This document shows, one piece after another, positions 22,507-36,733 of a DNA stretch of 64,000 bases (within the stretch, counting starts at the first letter, position 1; every line of letters starts with the position of its first letter). Origin of the DNA: Kingdonia uniflora. Its lineage: Eukaryota > Streptophyta > Magnoliopsida > Ranunculales > Circaeasteraceae. The stretch lies in NCBI GenBank assembly GCA_014058105.1, contig JACGCM010000655.1, forward strand, positions 1,944,501 to 2,008,500. The letters are read 5' to 3'. A program made the translations under genes and the position numbers. The notes beneath the pieces were generated by a model that was not told the DNA's origin, searched no databases, and worked only from the letters and a program-made list of their open reading frames with translations.

Positions 22507-25500
22507 GAAGCCTTCGGCGTACGCAAGTTCCAAACTACCTCTTTTTAAAGAAGTAACCGTCAGGCAAAAGAGTGCCCTAAACTACAACTACTTCTTTCTT
22601 GCGCTTCTAGTTTTACGGAGCTTTAGCAACGAAATCCCTTATTTTGAGCCCATCCATAATACCTCTTTTTTTTGCTGCTCTTCTTTATCTATCTATCTTC
22701 TTTATCTATCTATATAGATGCTCACACACCGCCGCCTCTATACAGAGGGTAGTTGTAGTTTAGGATCCTCTTTTTTTAGGATCCTAAACTACCGGCGAAC
22801 AAAAAGCAGAACTTGCGTACGAAGAAAAGCGATCGCCCAACTGTTAGCTTTTTCTTGCTCTAACTGCTTAACGTACGCAAGTCCGGTTTTTTTTAGCCTT
22901 AGCGCCTAGCTTAAAATGCCTATTCACGTAAAAGGTCGAAAGCAGTGCCGGGCCGCTCTCACAAAAAAAACCCCCGGTCAGAACGCTTATAGGACGTAAA
23001 GGGACAACCTACTATGTCGAAGCAGCTGTGGCTCAACCTTTAGCGACGCTGCCAGGGATAGAGAATGGCTATCTGGAAGGAAGGATCAATAAGAGTCGCG
23101 TGGTGCCTGGGATAGAGAATGGCTGAATCTGGAAGGATCACAAGAAGAGTAGCGCGGTGCCTGGGATGGATATCCGCAATTGTGGTGGTTAAGGTCCCGG
23201 TCCCCGGCAGCGAACGACTACGCGCAAATCGCCCCAAAAGAGCCAGGAACGAAAGGCTAGCTTCATGAAAGGCTAGCTTCATGCACGGATCCCGCCAGGC
23301 TTTGCGATCGATGCAGCTTATGAAGACGCTACCGACCCAAAAAGGAGCCCCTTGTCTTATGCTATAGAAGGGGATATGCACGGCTCACCTGTTGTAGGTA
23401 AGGAAGAAAGCCATGTATATGCCACAACCGAGGGTCAACCACGACCTGCGGGAAAAGAGGCCGGTAAAAAAACCAGTGATCGCCAAAAAAAAAACCGTAC
23501 GCAAGTTCTAAGCTGCTCTCAAATGCGCTAAAACACACTCCCGAAGTAGCTTCGGTACCCTCCACTTCGTTAGAGAGCGTGTCGAGAGCATATACGCGGA
23601 CCTGGCCTATCAATAGCGACCATAGACAAAACCCACTATGAAACTGAAACCGGCGGCTCTTGCCTTGTGGGTCATTCTAACCTCGTTTTGAGAAAATAGA
23701 AGACAGAGTCGCGTATTCTAAAAGTAGCTAGAAGGCGTGTTTTTTTTAGTGTGTAGTCATTGGTTTAGCCCCTAGAGAATCAGAATGCACCAAGGATCCT
23801 TCTTTTCTTTGTTCCCAATTCATAGTTCCAAGACGGTCCTCACTTGCGTACGGTGAAAACAGAGCGGTAGTTTGTAGTTTGGAGCCACTCTATAGGTAGA
23901 AGTAAGGTCACTTGCGTACGGTGAAAACAGAGCGCGTAGTAAAGATTTGGAGCCACTCTTCAACATCTCAACCTAAGGATCCTATTTTTTTAGAATGTAT
24001 AGTCCACAGCGAATGCGTTTTTTAAAAAACTTGCGTACGGTGAAAAGAGAGCGAACGAAAGAGTAGTTTACAGGACGAAAAGAGAGCGTAGGAGCCACTT
24101 GGTCAGTACGAATGTATAGTCCACTCTTCGTGCACTTCCGTTTGAAGACCTAAAAAGTAGCTCCGGTTCCCTGTAGTTTTAGAGGACAGGACTTTCAAAA
24201 GAACTTGCGTACGGCGACAATCTTCCTTAACTACCCGCCGACAAAACAAAAACAAATCCAATGTAGCTCCCCCTCTTTACGCCAAAAAGAGCTCTTTAGC
24301 AACCGCTACGTGAATGTGGTGAGGTATTTTTTTAAATAAGGATTAAAGAAAAGAGTAGCGACCTATGATGTGATTATGGATAGGTAGCGTAGCAAGTCTT
24401 CGCCTCTCTTCTTCCGTAGTGGATTTTCTATCTATGTACTGATCTGGCTAGCTGGGGTAGACTTTACTTCTTCTTCTTTTCTTTGATGCCCACTTTTGGT
24501 CTTCTTTACTATGGCTATTCTACTTTCTAACTAGGCCTCTCTTCTATCTAGTCTTGCCTCTTGGCCTCCTTCTAGGTGCGAACTCTCTGCACTTCACAGG
24601 TGCTAGAGTAGGCTACTTTCTTTTTTCTCAGGCTTCTTTCGGACCCTTCCCTTTGCTGGAGCTACGGCTTTCACTCTTTTAAACGTACGCAAGTCCGGCT
24701 TTCACTCTTTTAAACGTACGCAAGTCCGGCTACTAGCTACGCAACTGTAGCTACCTTGCTTCTTTTTTCTTGGATCGGCGTACGCAAGTTGTCTCTTCTT
24801 TCGGACCCTTCCCCTTTTTCTGGACTCGATCTTTCGCCGTACGCAAGTTTGGTTCCTGTTCAGTCTTCTCCCAGGCTTCTTTCTGGACTCGCTTTCGCCG
24901 TTGGTCTTCCTGTTCAGTCTTCTCTCGGCTTGCCTTCTAAGGTTCTTCTTTCCTTCGCTCTTTACCTTCTGAGGTTCTTTCTTTTGACTCTTTTAAACGT
25001 ACGCAAGTCTGGTAGCCGAAGGTGGAGCCCTTAGCTCTTTCCCGGTGGAGTATAAGGTAGCCGGCGCCCACCTTTTTTTGCTGCTACCTTTACCAACCTC
25101 TGGTTCTTTGGACTCCCACCGTACGCAAGTCCTATAGAAAGTTTGCTCTAAACTACTCTTTGTACGCAAGTTGCTTTTCTTTCATTGTTTACCGGCTTCT
25201 TTTCCTTTGTACCTCTTTAAAGGCTTCCTAGCGAAAACCAAGTTAGTTCTTGCTGGGCCAAAGTTACTTTTTTGCATGTGTGGTCTTCAAACTACGGTCT
25301 GATAGTTGAGTGATTTGAGTGGACCCACCGGCGTCCAGCTGGCCTGAGTGATTGTTCTAGTGCGGGCACTCTTGGATAGTACCACTACTGCTTTTGCTTT
25401 CCCCTACCATTGGGAGGCTCCGCGGAATACCTACCGTTGGACTCCCTTTATAGGGTATAGGGCCTCCTGTGATGTGCCTCTACGTTAAGGATCCTTCCAA

Positions 25501-27272
25501 ACTACAAAAAACAGGAGGTAGCCTTTTCGTGTCAGCTAGAGAGAAAGGGGCGAAGGAAGGTTAGCCGGGGTGTGTTGCAACGGGAGCCTTTTCCTCCTTC
25601 CCTGGGATAGCCGCTATATCAAGAAAAGCAAGCGCATAGCTAACTAGGTAGTTGGAAGGCACGTATAACCACTTATCAAAAAGCAGAATCAAAGGTCTTG
25701 TAGTGGTGTGGGCTGGTATCGAATAGACTAGCCTTACCTCGCGCTTGCCCAACACACTACTAGATAGATCCCAAAAAAGGTACTGGTCATAATGCCCCTA
25801 ACTACTTTTTCCCGACCCACCTATACATACTCGCTAGGATCCTTCCGGGCTCTAAGACCTCTTTTAAGAAGGGCGCTTTGGAGCGTAGTTTGGAGCCACA
25901 TTGCGTAGGGTTTCGCCCCTAGCTAGGTCCAAAGGTTTGACAGAAGAAGAAGAAGGACGAGGGCTAGCATGGTCGTACTTTCCAGTTTTTTGGCTAACGC
26001 TAGGATCTCTGTACGCAAGTGAAACGAGATGCCACTCGCGAAACTACTAAGGGACGGGCGCTTAAAGACAGAAAAGGAAAAGCTCGCTTCTCCATGTCTA
26101 TAAGGGAACCCCAAAAGACGCTACCCCTAAAACTACAGTAAAGAATGCTATTTCTTTACTATCTTTTGAACTTGCGTACGACGAAAGTAAGCGCAGGCTC
26201 CATTGGCCACCACTAGAAAGCTCTAAGCCTTTTTTGAAAGCCGCGGTTCTCTTAGTATCGCTATGGGCTTTTTTTTTTAGCGCTCGAAGCCTTTAACCAG
26301 TCAAAACGCTTTGATAGCATAACCCGGGCCAACGCAAGCTTTTCATTAGTCTAGCAACATAGGCCCTAGCCTTTCTTTTGACTTCGCGTCCCTTCTTATC
26401 ATCCACTGCCCGGGAGCAGCCCTTGTCGTCGCCTGTTTTTCTGTGAGTCAAAGGCGCTCTTTATTGCTGGAAAACTCTTAGGACTCGCTTACGAACAAGC
26501 CAATCTAATTATCCACTCCCAAACTATACCAACAGAGAAGCTGTATTTAACCAAGAGATCCTATCCCAAAGTCGACGGCAAGAGATAACTAGTTGCTGGA
26601 GATGGAGAGAAGGCTATACTAGAATTCAAAGACTAGGGTGCGGGTCCCTGTCATTCATAGAGAGCGAAGAGAGCCTAGGACCTGTAGTTTAGAAGACCTG
26701 GGAAGCTAAGATGACCTAGCGAAGACAGCCGTAGTTTAGGACACCTGTACCAACGTGAGATAGGAGACCATGGAAGCTAAGATGACCTATTTTTTGAAAG
26801 ACGACCTAGGACCTGTAGTTTAGAAGACCTGTGCCAAAAAAAAGAGAGGTGCTTTATACGACCAGGAGAAGACGGTGGAGAATAAGATGAGCTGTAGAGA
26901 GGTGCGTTATACGACCAGGATAGGATGCCGGGTGCCCACACTTCACTGCAGGAATAGGCCCCGTAATGGAGTCTATAAGGAGAATCTCACCCGGATAAAT
27001 TGACCTTGCCTTCTAAACTACTTAAAGCCCTTCTAAACTACTTTTTTCTGGCCGCTATAGCTCACTCTAGCCATGCGCTTTCCCATCTCTTAGGCGTAGG
27101 CTGGTAAGTTGAGATCTGAGGTAGTGCTCAGCCTCGTTTCTCTCTTCTCTTTGCACGGGTGGTCGGGTCTTGGCCTCTAAACTACTCTTTAGCTCTTTTC
27201 TCTCTTCTCTTTGCACGGGTGGTAGGGTCTTGGCCTGGACCTCGTCTTGATCAACGCGTGCTTTCCTTCCTT

Positions 27273-27470
27273 CCGTGGATTTCCTTAACCCAGTAGCAAC
27301 CGTGGATTTCCATAGAACAGTAGAACGTAGAAACCGCGTGGATTTCCATAGCCCCACAGAACCTTAACCCAGTAGCAACCGTGGATTTCCATTTTTCTTA
27401 CCCGTGGAACACCGTGGATTTACATAGCCCCATAGAACGTAGAAACCATGGATTTCCATAGCCCCGTAGC
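27273..27470. repeat. About six copies of GTGGATTTCCATAG
   Basis: Copies near 27274, 27301, 27337, 27380, 27412 and 27448 alternate with CCCCATAGAACGTAGAAACC or TTAACCCAGTAGCAACC linkers. Just upstream, a TTCTCTTTGCACGGGTGGT block is duplicated at 27137 and 27199. Confidence 0.8.
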
Positions 27471-29694
27471 AAAGAACTCACTTATAGCACCAAGGACGGG
27501 AGATAGTATCACCAACATCAACTTCACCCTACGCTATCTTTTCTAAGATCCCGAAGGTAGCACTGCGCTCACCAACCAAAGAAGAGACTTGCGTACGGAG
27601 ATCAGCAGCACACCAGAAGATCCCCAGTCTAGCTTTCCCGGAGGAATAGGGAGGGTTAAGAAGGTCAGAAGCTAAGAGTAGTTTAGAGGGCAGTTGCCTA
27701 GCCGGCGCTCTTGCAAGAAGGGTCTTATAGAGCGTAGAAGATATGGCTGCAAGAAAAGGGTAAGGGTGTATAGAGCGTAGAAGATCAAAAGAGAGTCTAT
27801 CTGAGGATGGGTGTTTTTTTTTGTTGTCTGAGAGGGTGGCTGTTGCTAGTTGTCTTTCAAGCAGAACAGAGTGAGACCGTAGTTTAGGATCCTATTTTGA
27901 CTCTAAAGCAGAGCCTAGAGTAGAGGCCAGAGTGGAGTCGTAGTGAGTAGTGCATTCCTTCCTAATAGGGTTCCCAGATAGAGCGCAGAGAAGCAGCAGG
28001 AAAAGAAGAGTCGAGCGTAAAACCCAAATAGAACGCCGAGGCAGTTACGCATCGGAGATAGGGAAGGAGCGAGCGAAGCGCAGTTACGCGTCGTAGGTAG
28101 GGGAGTGGAGAAGTAGAGAGAGGCAGTGGAGCACTTGCGTACGGAGAGAGAGAAGCGCAGTTCTCTAAAGACTGGCAGGGCAGTCTTTTTGGTCTCGGCG
28201 ATCTTTCTCAGCCGGACCTACGAGTATAGAGAGAATCAGTGCAAAAGAGGAGAGAGGAGGGTAGTTTTTTAAAGGCCGCTATAGCTATAGAAGGACGGAT
28301 CGTGCATTCCAGTCTCATCAAAAGTAGCGTTATGGAGCCAATGCAGCCAATGCATAGTCAACTCTTTCTCGGCTTTGGAGTGCGCTGTAGAGGTAGGGGT
28401 GGAGGCCTATAAGTAGATAGGGGAGTGGAGAGAGAGAGAAGCGCAGTTCGCTTTAGGCAGTATTATAGGTCTGTGTTTCGGCGATCCTTTTTTTGAGATG
28501 TGCACTATGGATCGACTCTTCTAGCCATGTAGTTTAGGGCTCACTTGGCCGTCTTTGAGATGCTGACACGTCCTCTCCTATATGAGTATGAGTTTCTTTT
28601 CTTTTTTCTCGATTGGGCTTTCCCACACTTTCCAAGAGTCTGTTTTAAAAGGGAGTCTAGTAGAGTGCGTAGACCGCTTCAGTGAGAGTATGGGGGTATC
28701 CAGGCCATGCATGACTGGTCCTTTTGTCTCCAAACTACCTTTCTCATTTGAGGCTTTGCTCCCCGCGATCCATGAGAATAGGCTCCAAACACTGCGGAAA
28801 AGCGGAAGTGTAGTTCGAGAGCAAGTAGGCACTTGGAGTGAAAGGTGCAGTATAGAGCGATGGAAGCGCAAGCACTACGTTCCACCAATCACGGAGAAGG
28901 GGAAGTTGTTCACTAGATAGAGGACAATGGAGATAGGCTGTCAGTTATAGTATAGTATAGACCACGAAAGCTCTGTAAAAGGTTGATGTCTCAGAAGATA
29001 GCCTTTTCATAGCTCCTTTTAAAGCACGTAGCTCTGAGCTACTTGAAACTTGCGTACGGCTACCTCCAAACTGCCTTCAGTGGCTACTCCAAACTACAAA
29101 CTACAATGCCTTCTTTTAAAGGCTACTCTTTAATGCTCTTTCATCTTTTATTTAATCCTTAATTTGTCTTTAACTCTTTTCTATAGACAAATCCTAAGGA
29201 AAGACAGATGATGGAATAAGAGTTTAATAGCTGTTAAAAGGACACCCTTTTTCCGCTTTTTTATAAGCTCCTTTTAAAGCCCTCTTGCCTTTGGCTACCC
29301 TACCCCTACAGTGGATTAGAGTTTGTAGTTTGGACACCCGTTATGCCTTTTTTTAGAACCTACTTGTAGTTGTAGTTGCCTAAAATATACATTACGGCGT
29401 ACGCAAGTACAACGAAAACTTTTTAAAGCCCTATGGCTTCCTCCTTTTCGATCATTGCCAACGCTACCAAGCGCTACAGCATTTCCGTTAGACACATCTG
29501 TTCCACAAGGAAGACATTGCTGATTCTGATTCACTTACCGACGCCTCTGTATGACACGAAATAGTCACAAGAGACATGTTCAGATCGCCTTGCCACCTAC
29601 TTCAACTTCAGACCGCCTTGCCACTTACTTCAACAGCTCAACCGAATAGCGCCGAGTGACTAGAGGAGCGGGGCATAGTCATAGTAGTCCCTCG

Positions 29695-29825
29695 TTCTGA
29701 GTTTCTCTCGTTCTCTGAGTTTCTCTCGTTCTCTGAGTTTCTTTTGTTCATTGCCCAGGTGGAGTCCAACGTTCTCTGAGTTTATCTCGTTCATTGCCCA
29801 GGTGGAGTCCAAGATCTTTGAGCTG
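29695..29825. repeat. CTCGTTCTCTGAGTTT array with duplicated tail
   Basis: CTCGTTCTCTGAGTTTCT is repeated three to four times in tandem. It is followed by two copies of CATTGCCCAGGTGGAGTCCA. A related CATTGCCGAGGTTGAGTC phrase occurs near 32.39 kb. Confidence 0.8.
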
Positions 29826-31500
29826 CAAGGATCCTTGGCGATTTATATACAAGAAGTGACGGTCAGTAAGAAGTGACGGTCAGCAACACACTCCTGGGCC
29901 TAAGGCTCATAGCTACTTTGAAAGACCAACAAAGACTCTATCTTACGCTGCAACACACCCCTAAGCTGCTGCGCTCTTGAGCTGCGATATAGATAAGTCA
30001 CTAGGCTGAAGCGACAGCTCTTTTCTTTATAGCAACATCGCTCCTAAAAAAAAGAAATCCTATTCTTTCCTTTCGGCTACCTCGGCTCAGTAAGAAAGTT
30101 CTTTCGCGAAGGATCCTAAACTACGACTTCCTTTCTCTTTTCGCTAGGATCCTCATGAGTGTGTTGCAGGTGGTCTTCTAACTACTTTTGGCCTTCGCCC
30201 TTTCTATGTCATGATGGTGGAGTTTGCGTCTTTCCCTCTCTCTTTGGAGCTCCTATTCTCCTATGGGGTTTTCGCGCACCTCTTTTGATCAGATCTTTCT
30301 TGCTTTCTTCTTTCTCATCTCAAAGTTTGGAACCAGAAAGACAACCATAGGGCCCTCTCTCACTGCTATACCATAGGAGCCGCACAAGCCCTCTAAAACT
30401 ACCTACTTCATCGCTAATTGTTGTGACAACATAGCAAGAAGCGTTCCAGCGTTCATTGGCTAATCATAGCTACGTGACACCATAGCAAGAAGCGTTCCGG
30501 CGTTCATTGGCTAAACCTTTAGCTCTAAAGTAGAACGAGACTGGCTTTGAGTTCCGCACCACCTATCGGAGTTTCAGATCATCGCTTTTTTTGGGAAGGC
30601 ACTCCAGGGCAATCCTTTCTAGAAAGCATTTCGAGTCAGTGCTTTTTTTACAGACCGTTAGCCAAGAACGCACTTTCCTCTGTGATACCACAAGTCTCCA
30701 TTTCCACGCTCTCTAAAACTACGCTACAGCTATGCCCCTTAACTACGGCCTCGAGTGCCGCTTGCGATCACTGTGATCACAAGTAGAGCCTCTGAACTCT
30801 CATTTCTTGAGGATCTTAGCAAAGAGTCAACCGAAGGGCCCACTACGGGGATCCCCCTCTTTCACGACCACCTGCGGGTTCTTCTTTGGATAAGTCCGCT
30901 CCAAATAGGCGTTACTTCGCTGATGTGAGTAGGCTAGTGATCATATACGGGTGGTGTCAGACTCCTAGCTACTAAAAGCCCTTCTGCTCCGCTTGCTTCT
31001 TAGTGCTTCTACATTGACTACCTAGGCTTTAGTAGTTAGGGGGGTGTGCTGCTGTCTAAACTACTTTTTTCTCGCCTATCAGGCGCATCTTCTCTCTGTT
31101 GATTCCGCGCTGGAATCTTTCTCATAAAGACCCACCCGCTTCACAGCCTGCACAAAAGAATAAGCCCTTCAACCGATGTCCAATCAACGTACGCAAGTTT
31201 CATCGACGATGTGCTATTCACCGTACGCAAGTTTCATCGCCCAAGTCTTCGGTCACTTTGAAGTCTTCGGTCATTGCCCGGCTATCCGGTCATCATCCAG
31301 CTATCTGGTCATGGTGAAGGTCTTCGGTCAGGTCTAATGCCTGTTGCCCTGCTGGCGTTGTTAGCTCTTATGCTTTCTAAACTACGTAGTTTAGGAGCCA
31401 ATCCTGATCCATTTTTTTTTTACAAAGCTTATCTGCCTTCCTCTGATCTCTTTTGCCTTGGAGTTCGTTGGTCTGTGCCAGATTGGAAAGAGTTTGAATG

Positions 31501-31625
31501 CCTAGAAGATCTCTTATGTGATGCTCCACTGCTGGCTACGATGTCTAGAAGATCTTATGTGATGCTCCACTGCTGGCTACGATGACAGGGATGTTGTGTG
31601 ATGCTCCACTACAGGCTCCGATGAC
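31501..31625. repeat. GTGATGCTCCACT array, three copies
   Basis: Three copies of TGTGATGCTCCACTGCTGG, the last diverged, are separated by CTACGATG and TCTAGAAGATC linkers. The array accounts for the end of the local open frame. Confidence 0.82.
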
Positions 31626-33310
31626 AGCGGGGATAGCGTTGATATATAGAGATCCTTTTGCGCACTTGCGTACGAACTTGCGTACGAAAAGAGCTTTTTT
31701 TTAACAGTAGACAGAAGAAGAGAGCCCAGTAGACAAGAGTTGGTAGCCTATAGGCCGCCATCCTAGCTTATAACTGCTATGCGTGAAAATTGGAGCTAGG
31801 ATCGGGCAGTAGTTGTAGTTTGGGAGGCTTTCTAAAACACAACTTTTTGCGCTCTTTAGGTCTATCTATGCCAGTTTCCTACTACTTGTGAATGTTGCTC
31901 CAAAAGAATGCCACCGTCTTGGCCGCAAAAACCACGGGTGTGTTGAAGGTGGGTGTCCTTGTTCATTCATAGCCTTAGCTGCAACACACTAGTGGTACAA
32001 AAAGAGCATTTCCCGTCTGTCTACCCGTCTGTAAAAGAAATAAAGTAGTTTAGAGGTATTTTCCAAAAACTTTTAGATAAGGTTCTGTTAGAGTTGTGGC
32101 CTAATGAGTTGGCAACTAGCGTAGCTTCTTTTTATTGACTGCCAACACCTTTTGATAGACAGACAATTGTCACTAGAAAGAAAAGCAGGGGTAAAAAAAA
32201 CCACCTTGTAGCGCCTACTTCAACATCTCAACCTAATAGCGATTGTGCTCGAAACAAGTCACCATCTCAACCTAATAGCGTTTTAAAAGACGAAAGAAAA
32301 GAGTAGTTGTAGTTTAGCGGCATTTTTTTATTTTTTTGTAGCCTCTAAACTACCTTTGACCCCAGTCGTTAGTCGTTAGTTTCTTGCGTTCATTGCCGAG
32401 GTTGAGTCTAAGATCTTTGGAGCTGCTAGCGGCTGTCTATGATAGAGCGACTATAGACAAATCCGTAGCTAGAGCTTTCAGTTAGCAACATTGACTCTAC
32501 CACTAAGAAACTCCATGCTCGGTGGCTCTGGTCTTTCAATTTCTTGCTGGGCTTTAGTAGTTTAGGGGTTAAAAAGAGTAAGGCCTTTTCGCTAAAGCAA
32601 AAGAGGTAGGCCGCGTTGCCTGGTAGGATAAGGTTTAGGCTATACTAGGCCTGCCTTTCTTTTTTTATCTTTACCTATGCTCGAGTAGTTTAGAAGCGAG
32701 AACTCCTTTGAAGAAACCCACTACGAGACCTTTAAAAACAGTAGGCTATTCTAGAAAAGAGTTTAAAGCGCATAGCTCCGTAGTTAAGGATCCTTGTTGC
32801 CAGTCCTAAACTACGCTGTTGACAGCTAGGAAAGATAGGACATGAAAGTGGTGGCGGCCCTAGAGAGCGTAGCATCACACAGGACTCCATAAGCTTTCGA
32901 TACTGACGCACCACCCGAGGGTTGCTCTGACGCACACATGCGCTATAGAAATAGAACTGACCACTACGTTCTAGCTTTTCGATCAAGGATATAGGCGCGT
33001 GACGCTCCTATATACTATAGACAAATACCTCTGGTCCTGGCTCAACGCTTTTTCGACCATGTTTGCAAATGTAGTTTAGCAGACAAATACCTCCGGTCCT
33101 GGCTCAACGCTTTTTCGACCTCGGTACTCAAAAAAACGACATAAGTGAGCTTGAGAGAAGAAGGATGCGCATTGATCCGAACGAAGAAGATGTTTGGGTT
33201 ACATGATAGGTCCTCTTTGAATCCTGCCTCTCAAAAAAGCGTTTAGTCAGAGAAGAAAGGAGGAACTAGTACTCGCTGTAGTTTAGAAGACCTCTGCTTT
33301 TCCACCCCAC

Positions 33311-33496
33311 CGAGACTAGCAAGGCTCCCCCATGTGGTATGCCTTAGGCTAAGGTGCGTGTAAGGCTCTACCTCTCCCATGTGGTATGCCTTAGGCTAAG
33401 GTGCGTGTAAGGCTCTCCTATGTGGTATGCCTTAGGCTCCGAGACAAGCAAGGCTCTCCTATGTGGTATGCCTTAGGCTAAGGTGCGTGTAAGGCT
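33311..33496. repeat. Four-copy ATGTGGTATGCC array
   Basis: ATGTGGTATGCCTTAGGCT occurs near 33331, 33379, 33420 and 33460, with AAGGTGCGTGTAAGGCT in three of the four linkers and GAGACAAGCAAGGCT in the other. Spacing varies from about 40 to 48 bases. Confidence 0.85.
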
Positions 33497-36400
33497 AGGC
33501 TAGGAAGTCGAGTCTTTGTACAATCCAGCCATAACATAAATCGACGTACGCAAGTCACAAAAAGAAGGCGTAGGGCAGTAGTTTAGAAGTCAAGAACATG
33601 TCTTTTTTCACCGGCGCCACGAGCCTTCTTAGAAGGACCAACGGTGCTTGGCGACGTAGCCGGAGCGTCGTAATAGCCACTAAGGAAAAGCAAACCCACA
33701 ACGTCAATTTCAAACGGATAGTGAGTGTCTCTCTATCTAGTAATGTCACTAGGCCTAGTAGTCCTACGTCGCTACGAAGGTAGGAAAAAGCAAGACTCAG
33801 TAGTCAAAAGCGTCACTCAAGGCCCCTGTTTTGCGTACGCAAGTTCAAAGCGTTAGCTCTAAGCAAATAGTGACTATAGACATGACCGCTACCAAATCTG
33901 ACGTAAATAGCTCCCAAAGGCGCGGCGAAGGTCCGGTGAGAGCTACTAGAGTAGTGGTGACTCTCCAAAGTTTGTGGTCTGCAAGAGCTGAAGAGCCGCT
34001 CCTGCCTCACCTTAGTAATGCTATAGCTTCTCTTTCATTCCTAAGGGCCAAAAAAAGCAGAAGGTAGTTTAGAAGTTCATTCACTCACAACCTTTGGAAC
34101 GCGCGCCCAGTTGAAGAACGCCTGAGACTCACCCAAAGCTTTCCCTAGTCTCTTAGCAACATAGCTATAGCTCCACCTCCTCTTACTCTTATCTATAGAC
34201 AAATCCTTTTCTCCGTAATGTCTATTTTATACATTGTTGATTAATGGCTCTAATGGTTCTAAACTACTGTAGTTTAGGATCCTCTAGCTACTTCTTTAAT
34301 ACTTGAGTAGCTGATGATGGAAAATTGGCAGCACATACCTAACTTGCCTATAGGCTTTAACTCTTATTTAACTCTAGTAGTTTAGAAAGCTAGCTCTTTT
34401 CCTTTTTTCCTTGTACGCAAGTTCCGTAGTTTTGAGAACCTATTCTAGTGGTTTAGAAAGCTTCCAAACTACCCTCCTCCTCTGTTAAAAAATAGCTCCA
34501 CGTACGCAAGTTCTTTCTACAGTGGATTAGAGTTTACGTACGCAAGTTGCGTGTAGTTTCACTATGGAAAAATCCTACACTTGCGTACGTGGATTAGAGT
34601 TTACTTGCGTTTATTTCATTCTTACAGTGGATTAGAGTTTGTAGTTTGGACACCCTAATGCCTTTACCACTACCTCCGTTTTAAAATAGCTCTAATGGCT
34701 CTTTATCCACTTTGAAAGACTAACTACTAAGGATCCTTCGGCGTACGCAAGTTCCAAACTACAACTCACTCCACCTATGGCAGCGCTTTGCTTTCACAAT
34801 CCTTGTTTTTTTTCTTGCTGACCTCAGAATCGAGAGGCCCAACGCTAAGAAGTGTCCAGTCCAAAGGAAGCCGCGGCTTTTTTTCAAGCGAGGTGACCGT
34901 ACGCAAGTTAGGAGTGAGGAGCGTAGCAGTAGTTGTTTAGAGGAAGAGGACAAAGACCGCCTGAGAAGTGAATGTCAACGAGGTAGTGGTAAAGTAGAGT
35001 TCCTAGTTATGCAAGGAGGTGGGTGAAGTTGAGTTCTAGTTATGCAAGGAGAAGGATAAATAGTGGATGATGGAAAATAGGATCCTAAACTACGTAATGT
35101 AAATAGAGGGTAGGTAGATGGGACCGAACCTCCGCTAAACTACGAGTTCTATCTCTAACTGGTTGCTCTAGGCAAGCGCATTGGGCAAGTCTCCTAAACT
35201 ACAAACTACTTCTTTGAAGTACGCTCTTTAAAGGACCGGCAAGAAAACTCCACCTCTCTACCGAATATACATTACGGAGAATGCTTCTAAACTACTGACT
35301 GGTCACTTGTCCCTCCTAGCCCATCGTGCGCCTTGGGCTTAACTCCACCTTTTTTATAACTACCTTTCTCTGTACGCAAGTCTTGCCTCTCGCTTTTTTA
35401 GGGTAGGTGGTTCAGGCTCTCAGATCTTCAGTCGCTACTTCCTTTGGTTCAGTCCAGCTCTAAAAAAAACTCTCGCCTACAGGTCCTCTAAACTACAACT
35501 ACTCTTCTGTCCAAACTTGGAAGCTTTCGATGATGGAAAAGAGGTATTGTCTCTAAACTACTTTTCACTCTACTTGCCGCTATGGTAAAAAAAGCCTATA
35601 AAAAAAGCGACTTCTTTTCTTTATTGCTCTTTATTGCTCTTTGTTGCTGGTTCAGGTCTTCACCCTCTGGTCCACCTACTTTTAAAGCTAACTCCATCTT
35701 GCTTCCTTCTGGCTCATCTGTCTATAGACGCTTCCTTCTAGCTCGCTCATCTGCTTTTCTTTCATAGGCTAAAAGGTTAGCCCTTTAAAAAGCTCTTTTC
35801 GTACGCAAGTTTGTACGCAAGTTGCTTTTCTTTCATTGTTTACCGGCTACTTGTTTTTTGTAGTTTAGTAGCAACTTTTTAAAGCCCTTCTTGCTTAGAG
35901 TCTGTCCTCCAAGCTATTCGGTAATAAAGAAAACAGGTCGGACAGAGACTCTTTTTCGTCTCTCTTAGGCTGATCAGTCCAGCTCCAAATGCTCCTCCAC
36001 CTAGGGAGAACCATCGCCTGTAGTAGGTCTAGAGCTATAGATAGACGCTTTTCTCTTTCCGTACGCAAGTTCGGCTTAGCAGTAGTGCATCCAGGCTTGA
36101 TCTTTCCGTACGCAAGTTTGGCTTAGCAGTAGTGCATCCAGGCTTGGTCTTTCTTAGCTTGCACGCTTTCATGCCCTTCCTACTTATTGATCCGAAGATA
36201 GGGACTGGTGTTTTTTTTTGTCAAATGAAGATCTTGCTGCTGGTCTGGAAGCTGATATTGCGTATATAGGTAGATAAAGAGTAGTTTATAGCTTGTAGTT
36301 TAGAGAGCAGCTTTTTTTTCCAAGACATCAAAGCATGGACCAGGAGCAGGCACAATCTCTCGCTAAAAAGAAAAGACATAAGAGACTATTTTTTTAGGAT

Positions 36401-36572
36401 CCTCGCTCTTTTCTTCTTACCCTTATCTATGCACAAACGCTAACAAAACAAGGATCCTTGTTGGTGTAAGACTCACTCTTTTCTTCGTAATGTCTATTTT
36501 CTCTCGCTCTTTTCTTCTTACTCAAGGCACTCATCATCGTCAATATCTCGCGGTTTTGTCCAAGCCACGCAC

Positions 36573-36733
36573 TAAAGAAAAGCACTAGAAAGTAGAACGG
36601 AGCACTAGAAAGTAGAACGCACTGTGCACTGTGAGGAAAGAACTCAAAGAAAGGCACCTAGGAAAGAAAAGCACTAGAAAGTAGAACGCACTGTGAAGAA
36701 AGAACTCAAAGAAAGGCACCTAGGAAAGAAAAG
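36573..36733. repeat. CACTAGAAAGTAGAACG array
   Basis: GCACTAGAAAGTAGAACG occurs three times. Two of the copies extend through an AAAGAACTCAAAGAAAGG phrase to CACCTAGG. A related GAGGAAAGAACTCAA phrase recurs twice near 37.55-37.63 kb. Confidence 0.82.
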
